Assembly: GCA_963975135.1 (NCBI GenBank)
Contig: CAXBGQ010000217.1
Span: 1-5,299 of the forward strand
DNA: 5,299 nucleotides
Source: Alterinioella sp963975135
GTDB taxonomy: Bacteria; Pseudomonadota; Alphaproteobacteria; Rhodobacterales; Rhodobacteraceae
Direction of reading: 5' to 3'
Part shown: positions 1 through 5,299 of the stretch, in pieces
Position numbering within the stretch: the first letter of the stretch is position 1
Layout of the letters: every line of letters starts with the position of its first letter
Made by a program: the position numbers and the translations under genes
Notes under the pieces: model-generated
Databases searched by the model: none
What the model saw: the letters and a program-made list of their open reading frames with translations, nothing else
What the model was told of the DNA's origin: nothing

Positions 1-1800
1 TCCGACACCTATATCGAGAAAGAAAGCCAGATCAACGAACAGATCGACCGGATGCGCCATTCGGCCACCCGCGCGCTGCTGGAACGCGACGACGTGATCA
101 TCGTGGCCTCGGTCTCGTGCATCTACGGCATCGGCAGCCCCGAAACCTATACCGCCATGACCCAGGATCTGGAGGTCGGAAAGGAATATAACCAGCGCGC
201 GGTTATGGCCGATCTGGTGGCGCAGCAATACCGCCGCAACGATGCGGCGTTTCAGCGGGGGTCTTTCCGGGTCCGCGGCGACAGCCTGGAAATCTGGCCG
301 AGCCATCTGGAGGATCGCGGCTGGCGGCTGTCGTTCTTTGGCGAGGAGCTGGAGGCCATCACAGAGTTCGACACGCTCACCGGCGCGAAAACCGACGTGC
401 TGCAAAAGGTCCGCGTCTATGCCAATTCGCATTACGTGACCCCCACGCCGACGATGAAACAGGCCATAAAAGGCATTCGCGAGGAACTGACCCTGCGCCT
501 GAAACAGCTGGAGGATGACGGCAAACTGCTGGAGGCGCAGCGGCTGGAACAACGCACGCGCTTTGATCTGGAAATGCTGGAGGCCACCGGCGTCTGCAAC
601 GGGATCGAAAACTATTCGCGCTACCTGACGGGCCGCGCGCCGGGCGAACCGCCGCCCACCCTCTTTGAATACATCCCTGACAATGCCATCGTTTTCGCGG
701 ATGAATCCCACGTGAGCGTGCCGCAGATCGGCGGCATGTATCGCGGCGATTACCGGCGCAAATTCACCCTGGCCGAACATGGCTTCCGGCTGCCCTCCTG
801 CATGGATAACCGCCCCCTCAAGTTCGAGGAATGGGACGCCATGCGCCCGCAATCGGTGTTTGTCTCGGCCACGCCAAGCGCATGGGAGCTGGACCGGGCG
901 GGCGGTGTGTTCACCGAACAGGTGATCCGCCCCACCGGCCTGCTGGACCCGCCCGTTGAAATCCGCCCCGTCACCACGCAGGTCGATGACGTGATGGATG
1001 AGATCCGCCGTGTCACCGCCGCCGGGTACCGCACGCTGGTGACCGTGCTGACCAAACGCATGGCCGAGGATCTGACCGAATATCTGCATGAACAGGGCAT
1101 CAAGGTGCGCTACATGCACTCCGATATCGACACCATCGAGCGGATCGAGATCCTGCGCGACCTGCGCCTTGGTGCCTTCGACGTGCTGGTCGGCATCAAC
1201 CTTTTGCGCGAGGGGTTGGACATCCCCGAATGCGGGCTGGTGGCGATACTGGACGCAGATAAGGAGGGGTTTCTGCGATCTGAGACGTCGCTGGTGCAGA
1301 CCATCGGCCGCGCCGCGCGCAACGTCGATGGCCGGGTGATCATGTATGCCGACCGGGTGACCGGTTCGATGGAACGCGCCATCCGCGAAACCGACCGCAG
1401 GCGGGCCAAACAGGCCGCCTATAACATCGAGCACAACATCACGCCCGAGACGGTGAAGAAGAATGTCGAGGATATCCTCGCCGGTCTCTATCAGGGCGAT
1501 GTCGATATGAACCGGGTGACCGCCAAGATCGAGAAACCCCTGCACGGGTCCAATCTGGAGGCCCATCTGGACGGGTTGCGCGACCAGATGCGCAAGGCCG
1601 CCGAGAACCTGGAGTTCGAGGAAGCGGCGAGGTTGCGCGATGAGGTCAAACGGCTGGAAGTGGTCGATCTGGTTGTGTCGAACGATCCCCTGGCGCGTCA
1701 GTCCGCCGTGGATGCGGCAGTGGAGGGGGCCGCAAAGATGAGCGGCCGGTCAACGGCAGGGCGGCCGGGGCAAAGGGGCGGGAAAAGAGGGAGGGGGTAG
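1..1800 (+). CDS. uvrB: UvrB, excinuclease ABC subunit B (5'-truncated by window edge)
   Basis: UvrB is the damage-verifying helicase-like subunit of the cytoplasmic UvrABC nucleotide excision repair complex: UvrA loads it on damaged DNA and it recruits UvrC. The frame is open from base 1, giving 599 codons before TAG at 1798-1800. The first residues (SDTYIEKESQIN) match the segment just after the UvrB beta-hairpin, so about the first 105-135 residues, including the Walker A loop, lie off the window. Visible landmarks are the ASVSCIYGIGSPE stretch (about 106-147), helicase motif II DESH (700-711) followed by VSVPQIGGMYRGDYRRK, motif IV/V region YMHSDIDTIER and GINLLREGLDIPE (about 1111-1230), and motif VI QTIGRAARN (about 1297-1323). 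A C-terminal UVR domain, which contacts UvrC, spans about 1552-1660. The tail after it is short, basic and glycine-rich. The ATG at 52 is internal, not the start. The stop lies one base from the stop of the convergent neighbour, so no terminator fits directly behind it. Confidence 0.98.
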   Translation, partial: SDTYIEKESQINEQIDRMRHSATRALLERDDVIIVASVSCIYGIGSPETYTAMTQDLEVGKEYNQRAVMADLVAQQYRRNDAAFQRGSFRVRGDSLEIWPSHLEDRGWRLSFFGEELEAITEFDTLTGAKTDVLQKVRVYANSHYVTPTPTMKQAIKGIREELTLRLKQLEDDGKLLEAQRLEQRTRFDLEMLEATGVCNGIENYSRYLTGRAPGEPPPTLFEYIPDNAIVFADESHVSVPQIGGMYRGDYRRKFTLAEHGFRLPSCMDNRPLKFEEWDAMRPQSVFVSATPSAWELDRAGGVFTEQVIRPTGLLDPPVEIRPVTTQVDDVMDEIRRVTAAGYRTLVTVLTKRMAEDLTEYLHEQGIKVRYMHSDIDTIERIEILRDLRLGAFDVLVGINLLREGLDIPECGLVAILDADKEGFLRSETSLVQTIGRAARNVDGRVIMYADRVTGSMERAIRETDRRRAKQAAYNIEHNITPETVKKNVEDILAGLYQGDVDMNRVTAKIEKPLHGSNLEAHLDGLRDQMRKAAENLEFEEAARLRDEVKRLEVVDLVVSNDPLARQSAVDAAVEGAAKMSGRSTAGRPGQRGGKRGRG

Positions 1801-1801
1801 G

Positions 1802-2620
1802 CTATCCGCTGGTGCCCTCCGAATTCAACTCTTCAACAGTTTCATCAGTTTGACCCCACGGGATTGGGACGATTTCATAAACAGCCAGCCCGATAGTTAG
1901 AATTGTGGCCACGAGGCCAACTAGTTTCACAGCCCGACTTTCAAAGAGGCGATCTAACATGGCCCCCCAACCTTTGGAGGAAGTCCTGAGTCGACCCTTT
2001 GTCATCTTCCTTATGACGGAGTGAAAAAACCCAACCTTACACAAAGTCGACATGTGCATTCTCATGAACTCTCGGTTTTTAAAGGCCGATACTTCCTCCG
2101 CGCCAGAGAGGAAGTCGCGGTGCCTCCCGCCATTCATTTCCATCAAGTTGGTCAATTTGGGATGTGCCGCGTAACCCGGCCCGTATCGCATCGCAATCAT
2201 GTCGTTTAGGTTGATTCTCCTTTCAACCGGAATTACCGCCGCGTCGGTTTCTCCCAAAACGCGATAGCGATGTTCAAGATGTTCAAACCCATAAGTTGCA
2301 TTTCGCATGTTCCAGTGAGCCCAATACTTGTCACGCCTATCTCGAACAAAACGGTAGAACTGGCGCAGAAGTTCGAGTTCAATTTGATCAAACTCGCTCA
2401 GGACGTCATCTCGCGAAATCCCCAGCTCTTCGGCAATGGCGTGAGTTGAAAAACTTACGCTTTGTTCGGTTGCATAATGCGAAACTGCGATCGAAGTAAT
2501 TCTGGGTGAGAGGCCGTCATTGTCGTCATTCAAATTCTGGCAAGAATAGTGAATAATGTAGAAATTTTCTGGCTTCCTTTTCACGTCACGAAGGAACTCT
2601 CGGCAGTTTGAAATGCTCAT
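1802..2620 (-). CDS. Unrecognised HEPN-like protein with C-terminal membrane anchor
   Basis: I do not recognise the family. The product is 272 residues from ATG 2620; an in-frame ATG at 2692 would add 24 residues. I prefer 2620 because GGGGA lies six bases upstream, whereas 2692 has no Shine-Dalgarno-like sequence. Residues about 15-55 alternate hydrophobic strands (FYIIHYS, ITSIAVSHY, QSVSFS), faintly like the first strands of an RNase H/DEDD fold but lacking its acidic residues. Residues about 67-105 form a charged amphipathic helix region ending in RDKYWAH (Arg96, Asp97, His102; DNA 2315-2335). This fits the R-[N/D/H]-x4-H signature of HEPN ribonucleases. One hydrophobic segment (about 230-252, VKLVGLVATILTIGLAVYEIV) is followed by an acidic tail, so the protein is probably tail-anchored or single-pass with the HEPN-like part cytoplasmic. 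Base composition is clearly lower in GC than the flanks (30/60 at 1861-1920, 23/60 at 2641-2700), which suggests transfer. A membrane-tethered RNase or abortive-infection effector is my inference only. Confidence 0.85.
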   Translation of the reverse strand: MSISNCREFLRDVKRKPENFYIIHYSCQNLNDDNDGLSPRITSIAVSHYATEQSVSFSTHAIAEELGISRDDVLSEFDQIELELLRQFYRFVRDRRDKYWAHWNMRNATYGFEHLEHRYRVLGETDAAVIPVERRINLNDMIAMRYGPGYAAHPKLTNLMEMNGGRHRDFLSGAEEVSAFKNREFMRMHMSTLCKVGFFHSVIRKMTKGRLRTSSKGWGAMLDRLFESRAVKLVGLVATILTIGLAVYEIVPIPWGQTDETVEELNSEGTSG

Positions 2621-2631
2621 TTCCGTTCCCC
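2621..2631 (-). promoter_or_regulatory. Weak ribosome binding site deciding the start at 2620
   Basis: Read on the minus strand this is GGGGAACGGAA directly before ATG 2620. The GGGGA core, six bases from the ATG, is a weak purine-rich Shine-Dalgarno. The alternative ATG at 2692 is preceded by CTGACCCAACTAA, which has none. The site is the main reason for choosing the 272-residue form of the gene. Confidence 0.4.
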
Positions 2632-2707
2632 AACGTTCAAATATTCGCAAACTGAAGCTTTTTTTGTAAGACTTCAAGATCCGACCCGTCATTTAGTTGG
2701 GTCAGTT

Positions 2708-2713
2708 ATTCTA
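2708..2713 (-). promoter_or_regulatory. Possible -10 box for the low-GC gene
   Basis: On the minus strand this reads TAGAAT, a 5/6 match to the TATAAT consensus, in a locally AT-rich patch. No good -35 box is visible at the expected distance. Transcription would begin near 2701. That would leave only about 8 bases before ATG 2692 but about 80 before ATG 2620, which favours the inner start. Confidence 0.3.
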
Positions 2714-2777
2714 TTCCCAGCACCCGATCCGAAGGTGCGTGCGAGAATCGCGCCCGCCTTGGGGGCGGGTCGGGCGC

Positions 2778-2803
2778 AATGCGCGGGAATCCCGCGCATT
2801 TTT
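2778..2803 (+). terminator. Rho-independent terminator, probably uvrB's original one
   Basis: A perfect 10-bp stem (AATGCGCGGG at 2778-2787, CCCGCGCATT at 2791-2800) closes a 3-base loop and runs into a T tract ending at 2803. The T run lies on the + strand side, so it stops rightward transcription. The only rightward gene upstream is uvrB, whose stop is about 980 bases away. A second GC-rich hairpin (CCCGCC 2753-2758 / GGCGGG 2764-2769) lies just before it. Confidence 0.8.
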
Positions 2804-2842
2804 CTGTGACGATGACGCCGCCCGAATAACGCCCTTGGCGCC

Positions 2843-2976
2843 GGGCGAGCGCCTGCCCGTCCCGGCGGGCTGGCGCTTTGGTGGGGTTGCGCCAACGTTC
2901 GATGATGGATGTTTTTGGCGGGATAAAGTGCTCCGTTCGACTGTTGCAGCGCCATCCCACGGGCAGGCGCTCGCCC
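2843..2976. repeat. 134-bp element bounded by a perfect 18-bp inverted repeat
   Basis: Bases 2843-2860 (GGGCGAGCGCCTGCCCGT) are the exact reverse complement of 2959-2976, enclosing 98 bases. An inner pair, TGGCGCT (2871-2877) and AGCGCCA (2948-2954), continues the same pairing after a small internal bulge, so the whole could fold as one long stem or cruciform. No open frame here resembles a protein; those crossing it look like composition artefacts. No clear target-site duplication flanks it. It may be a dispersed palindromic repeat, a small non-autonomous element, or a structured 3' untranslated region of the neighbouring minus-strand gene that ends at 2997. Confidence 0.6.
2848..2877. other. 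Local hairpin competing with the long inverted repeat
   Basis: AGCGCCTGCCCG (2848-2859) pairs with CGGGCTGGCGCT (2866-2877) across a 6-base loop, 12 positions with one T-T mismatch. The left arm is the same sequence that pairs perfectly with 2959-2976, so the two foldings exclude each other. The hairpin has no real T tract on either strand, so it is not a typical rho-independent terminator. Confidence 0.5.
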
Positions 2977-2996
2977 TCTGTGTCACGGTAGGCGTT

Positions 2997-3350
2997 TTAC
3001 AGTCCCAACTCCGCCCGTTTCTTCTTGGTCATACCTGCCGCCACCAGATCGTAGGAGGCCACGAGATGCTCGCGCAGAGAGGCCTCGCTCATCGCGCCCG
3101 CCTCATAGACTTGCAGCCATTTCATGCCCCGTGACGCCAGATAGGGGGCCGGCCGGATGCCGGGCTCGGCCCCCAGCACCTCGAACGCGATATCGCTGAC
3201 TTTGAAGGTGAACGCATCGCGGCCCTCGTTCCAGCCGCAGATGGCAAAGACCTTGGCCCCCACCTTCCACACATCCGCATTGCCCCATTGCACTATATGG
3301 CTCGCGGCCTTCAGCCCGCCGCAGAACCGGATGAATTCATCGCGTGTCAT
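2997..3350 (-). CDS. MmcQ/YjbR family protein
   Basis: A 117-residue protein, the usual size for the MmcQ/YjbR (DUF419) family, small cytoplasmic proteins with a CyaY-like fold and no established biochemical role; DNA binding has been suggested. Family features are the start MTRDEFIRFCGGLKAAS, the strand pair VWKVGAKVFAICG, the FTFKVSDIAFEVL segment, the central PAPYLASRGMKWLQV (equivalent to the family's conserved 'RHWN' turn), and the C-terminal SYDLVAAGMTKKKRAEL helix. The start at 3350 is chosen because the family begins here and AGG lies about 8 bases upstream. The frame stays open upstream to about 3716, but that extension is low-complexity Arg/Pro sequence antisense to the next gene. 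It is transcribed away from the small-gene run that begins at 3476. The 125 bases between them must hold promoters for both, although no strong box stands out (TTGACC at 3418-3423 is the best rightward -35 candidate). Confidence 0.9.
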   Translation of the reverse strand: MTRDEFIRFCGGLKAASHIVQWGNADVWKVGAKVFAICGWNEGRDAFTFKVSDIAFEVLGAEPGIRPAPYLASRGMKWLQVYEAGAMSEASLREHLVASYDLVAAGMTKKKRAELGL

Positions 3351-3475
3351 CGGCTGAACCTGCACGGGCCCAGACGCGCTTGCAAGGCCCCTGCACCGGC
3401 GCACATGGGTCTGCGCCTTGACCTCGCGCCGTTTTCCGGGCCCCAATGATGCAACCAACAACGGAGACCGCGCAG

Positions 3476-3772
3476 ATGTCACTTCTGGTTCGCTACCCCC
3501 TGAAATCCGCCGATGATCATGCCCATCAGACGGGCGCGATGGCGGCCCTTGTCGCCGCGCTGACATCCGAAGGGGTCCCGGTGCATTATTCCTGCTTCGC
3601 CACCGATGTGCCAACCGAATTTGTCGGCGTTCTGGAGTTTGCCGATGAGGCCGGCAAGCAGGCGTTTCTGGCATAATCGGCCTTTGCCGCCTATCGCGAC
3701 ATGGTCGGCCCGACATTCGCGAACCCGCCGCAAACGACCGAACTCAACGCCATCGCCACGACCCGAAATTGA
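3476..3772 (+). pseudogene. Small probable alpha/beta-barrel (ABM-like) protein with in-frame stop
   Basis: From ATG 3476 (GGAG about nine bases upstream) the frame encodes 66 residues, starting MSLLVRYPLKSADD, up to TAA at 3674-3676. It then continues in the same frame for 31 more sensible residues (SAFAAYRDMVGPTFANPP and on) to TGA 3770-3772. The join KQAFLA-stop-SAFAAYRD strongly suggests one protein of about 98 residues with a nonsense codon where an amino acid is expected. The strand-rich start, the FVGVLEFAD strand and the 'FLAS.AFAAYRD' helix resemble dimeric alpha/beta-barrel proteins of the antibiotic-biosynthesis-monooxygenase type; this family call is moderate. An ATG at 3446 would add ten residues but is less convincing. 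The TGA overlaps the TTG start of the next gene, so premature termination at 3674 would also remove translational coupling. It could be a true lesion, a sequencing error, or less likely recoding. Confidence 0.7.
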
Positions 3773-4200
3773 AACGGCGGCTCGCCCTGATCCTTGCCCT
3801 TCTCTCGTCGCAGGCCCAGGCCTGGGAGGCGTCGATCGACGGCCCGCTTTGCGTGCTGAGTCATGGCGGCGAGACACTCGATATTCGCCTCGCCTACGAC
3901 CCCGGCCCGCCGCGCTATACCATCACGCTGACCCGCGCCGAAGGCGGCTGGCCCGAAGCGCCCGTGTTCGCGCTGCAATTCAATGGTCCCCGGCCCAACC
4001 TGATCACCACCGACCGCCACGTCATCGACGGCCCGGCCCTTTCAGTCACCGACCGGGGCTTTGGCAATGTGCTGGATGGGCTGCAATTCAACGATACCGT
4101 TACCGCGCTGACCGGCGATGCCGCGATCACGGTTCCGCTCACCGACGCCGCCGCTGCCATTGCCGCCTTTCGCGCCTGCACCGTGGCCCCGTCCGCCTGA
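3769..4200 (+). CDS. Secreted two-cysteine protein of unknown function, TTG start
   Basis: I do not recognise the family. The 143 residues begin with a clear Sec signal peptide: basic MKRR, hydrophobic LALILALL, then SSQAQA with likely cleavage after AQA before WEAS. The start codon is TTG at 3769-3771, overlapping the upstream stop as TTGA. No Shine-Dalgarno precedes it, so translation probably depends on coupling to the upstream reading frame. The mature part (about 125 residues) is rich in predicted strands (LDIRLAYD, YTITLTRAEG, VFALQFNG, AITVPLTD) and has two cysteines, one near the start (PLCVLSHGG) and one near the end (FRACTVAPSA). They could form a disulfide in the periplasm. The spacing to the next start at 4229 is 28 bases, consistent with one operon. 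The function is open. Confidence 0.8.
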   Translation: MKRRLALILALLSSQAQAWEASIDGPLCVLSHGGETLDIRLAYDPGPPRYTITLTRAEGGWPEAPVFALQFNGPRPNLITTDRHVIDGPALSVTDRGFGNVLDGLQFNDTVTALTGDAAITVPLTDAAAAIAAFRACTVAPSA

Positions 4201-4228
4201 CCCCACCGCTTTAACGAAAGGCCCTGCC

Positions 4229-4610
4229 ATGCCGCCTGAATTCCACCTTTTCGCCAACGGCCCACGCCCCGTCGCGCCGTTTTCCCATGCCGTGGAAACC
4301 GATGGCTGGGTGATCCTGACGGGGCAGATGCCGACCGACCCGAATGCCCCCGATGCGCCCCTGCCCCGGGGCATCGCGGCGCATGATGGACAATCTCGCA
4401 CTCATTCTGGCCGAGCTTGGCCTTGATTTGACCCATGTCGTGCAGGCCCGCGCCTACCTGACCGAATTCGAGCGTGACTACGCCATATTCAACCAGACCT
4501 ATCAAAGCTATTTCGATCCTGCCCGCCGACCTGCCCGCACAACCGTGGGCGTGACGGCGTTGGCCGTGGGGGCCCTGGTCGAGGTCGACTGCATCGCCCG
4601 CAGGCCCTGA
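4229..4610 (+). pseudogene. RidA-family (YjgF/YER057c/UK114) gene broken by a frameshift
   Basis: RidA-type proteins form cytoplasmic trimers; the best-known members hydrolyse reactive enamine/imine products of PLP enzymes to ketoacids and ammonia. The gene starts at ATG 4229 behind GAAAGG (4216-4221, seven-base spacing). Frame A gives 51 codons (MPPEFHLFANGPRPVAP, VILTGQMPTDP, LPRGIAA) to 4381. The protein then continues only in another frame from 4386 (MDNLALILAELGLDLTHVV, ARAYLTEFERDYAIFN, PARRPARTTVGV, ALVEVDCIARRP) to TGA 4608-4610. Where family members carry about five residues (Q-T-x-x-V type) between GIAA and MDNL, only four bases (CATG, 4382-4385) remain, a net loss of 11. Restoring these gives about 130 residues, the normal family length. 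The arginine corresponding to the family's substrate-binding residue (PAR, codon 4536-4538) is intact. As written, translation ends near 4426 after a short nonsense tail, so the product should be inactive unless the deletion is a sequence error. Confidence 0.88.
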
Positions 4611-4627
4611 CCCTGCGCTTGGCCAAT

Positions 4628-4649
4628 GCGGCGTCAGACCGGTCGCCGC
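4628..4649 (+). other. Short GC-rich hairpin behind the RidA-like gene
   Basis: GCGGCG (4628-4633) and CGCCGC (4644-4649) pair across a 10-base loop. Only two T residues follow, so it is not a convincing intrinsic terminator. The 115 bases between 4611 and 4725 otherwise show no gene, no clear promoter and no Shine-Dalgarno for the next start. Confidence 0.25.
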
Positions 4650-4725
4650 TTACAATGTCACCCCCGGGGCCGGGCCCGACCTGGTGCCGACGCGTTTCAA
4701 CGCCTCTGTCGATTAGCCTGCCCCA

Positions 4726-5001
4726 ATGCTGCGCCTGCTTGCCGCTTTTCTGGTGCTTTCGACCGCCGACCGGCGACGATTGGCCCGCGTCGGGGCCGGT
4801 CAATCGACCTGGGCCGTGATCCTGGAAACCAACGCCGCCCGCGTCTGCGTCACCCTGCGTGGCAGCGAACGCATCACCGGCGGTCAGGCCCTGCTGAAAA
4901 ACGGCGGTCAGCAGGCTTTGCAGGTCACATCCGACGGGCGCACGATCTGCGCCCCGGGCAACCCGTTCGACCTCGACCTGATCATCGTGAATTTCCAGTA
5001 A
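4726..5001 (+). CDS. Small probable exported two-cysteine protein, unknown function
   Basis: The family is not recognised. The 91-residue product starts MLRLLAAFLVLSTA, which looks like a short signal peptide with cleavage possible after STA. The next residues, DRRRLARVG, are unusually basic for a new mature N-terminus. From about residue 24 the sequence looks like real protein: GQSTWAVILET, RVCVTLRGSERI, LQVTSDGRTICAPG and a conserved-looking end FDLDLIIVNFQ. Two cysteines could form a periplasmic disulfide. No Shine-Dalgarno precedes the ATG at 4726. In a neighbouring frame the bases around 4768-4794 read TGDDWP, so a compensated pair of frameshifts near the signal peptide is possible. It faces the next gene tail to tail, with two bases between the stop codons. 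Confidence 0.65.
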   Translation: MLRLLAAFLVLSTADRRRLARVGAGQSTWAVILETNAARVCVTLRGSERITGGQALLKNGGQQALQVTSDGRTICAPGNPFDLDLIIVNFQ

Positions 5002-5003
5002 CG

Positions 5004-5299
5004 CTACTGCGCCAGCCCCATCGCCTGCAAATGCGCCACACTTTCCGGCACACGGTCGAAATCGTTGATCTCGACAATCAGATGCGGGTTGGATTTGATC
5101 CGCGAAAGGGCCGCAAAGATCCCCTCCCACACGATATTGCCGCGCCCAATGGGCCAGTGCCGGTCGGCATAGCCATCGGCATCCTGCAGGTGGACATGAG
5201 CCAGCGCCTCGCCCGCGGCCGTAATGAAGCGATCGGCCGGCGGCGCGCCACAGGTGACATGTGCCCAATGCGCGTGGCCGGTATCAACCGACAGACGCA
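5004..5299 (-). CDS. Sugar phosphate isomerase/epimerase-like TIM-barrel protein (C-terminal part)
   Basis: The frame is open from the right edge of the window to a TAG at 5004-5006, giving 97 residues of the C-terminal part; the start lies beyond the window. The sequence has the hallmarks of the xylose isomerase-like TIM-barrel superfamily (AP endonuclease 2 fold): LSVDTGHAHWAH near the edge, where the Asp and His are typical divalent-metal or substrate ligands, then LAHVHLQDADG with further candidate ligands, the loop HWPIGRGNIVWEGIF, and the last barrel strand LIVEIN with a probable catalytic or metal-binding Glu. Members isomerise or epimerise sugars or act on inositol-type substrates; the substrate cannot be told from this fragment. 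It is convergent with the small exported gene, with a two-base gap, and no terminator is visible between them. Confidence 0.88.
   Translation of the reverse strand, partial: RLSVDTGHAHWAHVTCGAPPADRFITAAGEALAHVHLQDADGYADRHWPIGRGNIVWEGIFAALSRIKSNPHLIVEINDFDRVPESVAHLQAMGLAQ

Noticed and set aside
750..1409. Minus-strand open frames inside uvrB.
   Set aside because: They are antisense to well-conserved UvrB helicase motifs and have no start signals or family likeness.
2679..2730. Short direct repeat GATCCGA near the right edge of the low-GC gene as a possible attachment or target-site duplication.
   Set aside because: Only seven bases, both copies lie on the same side of the gene, and there is no integrase or matching copy at the left boundary.
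2803..2982. Hexamer TCTGTG at 2803-2808 and 2977-2982 as a target-site duplication around the inverted-repeat element.
   Set aside because: The left copy is 34 bases away from the repeat arm, and a six-base match at that distance is expected by chance.
2689..3134. Several overlapping open frames on both strands across the structured intergenic region.
   Set aside because: They are rich in Arg, Pro, Ala and Gly, resemble no family, overlap each other and cross the inverted repeat and terminator. They are composition artefacts.
3418..3450. TTGACC with a downstream CAATGAT as a sigma-70 promoter for the small-gene run.
   Set aside because: The -35 is good, but the best -10 match is poor and the spacing is about 20-21 bases, too long to call it.
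3351..3716. Open minus-strand extension of the MmcQ/YjbR gene, which would double its length.
   Set aside because: The extra residues are Arg/Pro-rich antisense of the next gene and its promoter region. The family begins at MTRDEF, giving the usual size of about 117 residues.
4489..5268. A 259-residue minus-strand open frame.
   Set aside because: It is antisense to the RidA-like gene and the small exported gene and out of frame with the clear TIM-barrel protein on the same strand. Its Gly/Arg/Asp-rich composition is that of a shadow frame.

Overview
The window looks like GC-rich alphaproteobacterial DNA, most likely a Rhodobacterales (Roseobacter-type) chromosome. This rests on the high GC of most of it (one uvrB line counted by hand gives 40/60), strongly GC-biased codon use, and the family types present. 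The genus is not determined.

Layout: (1) 1-1800 (+) is the 3' part of uvrB, the nucleotide-excision-repair helicase subunit; its 5' end lies outside the window. (2) 1802-2620 (-) is a visibly AT-richer gene of unrecognised family. It encodes a protein with an R-D-x4-H motif of HEPN-RNase type and one C-terminal membrane segment. (3) 2693-2996 has no convincing gene. It holds a clean rho-independent terminator on the + strand (2778-2803) and a 134-bp structured element bounded by a perfect 18-bp inverted repeat (2843-2860 / 2959-2976). (4) 2997-3350 (-) is a MmcQ/YjbR-family protein. (5) 3476-5001 (+) is a run of four small genes: a probable dimeric alpha/beta-barrel protein interrupted by an in-frame TAA, a secreted two-cysteine protein starting at TTG in a TTGA overlap, a RidA-family gene broken by a net 11-base deletion, and a second small exported two-cysteine protein. 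(6) 5004-5299 (-) is the C-terminal part of a xylose-isomerase-like TIM-barrel protein, cut by the window edge.

Two themes stand out. First, the low-GC membrane HEPN-like gene sits between uvrB and what looks like uvrB's own terminator, about 980 bases downstream of the uvrB stop. This suggests a later insertion of an accessory gene, possibly a defence or toxin effector. Second, the small-gene run carries two independent lesions within about 720 bases, so it is either decaying or affected by sequence error. No tRNA, rRNA, CRISPR array, transposase or integrase was seen.
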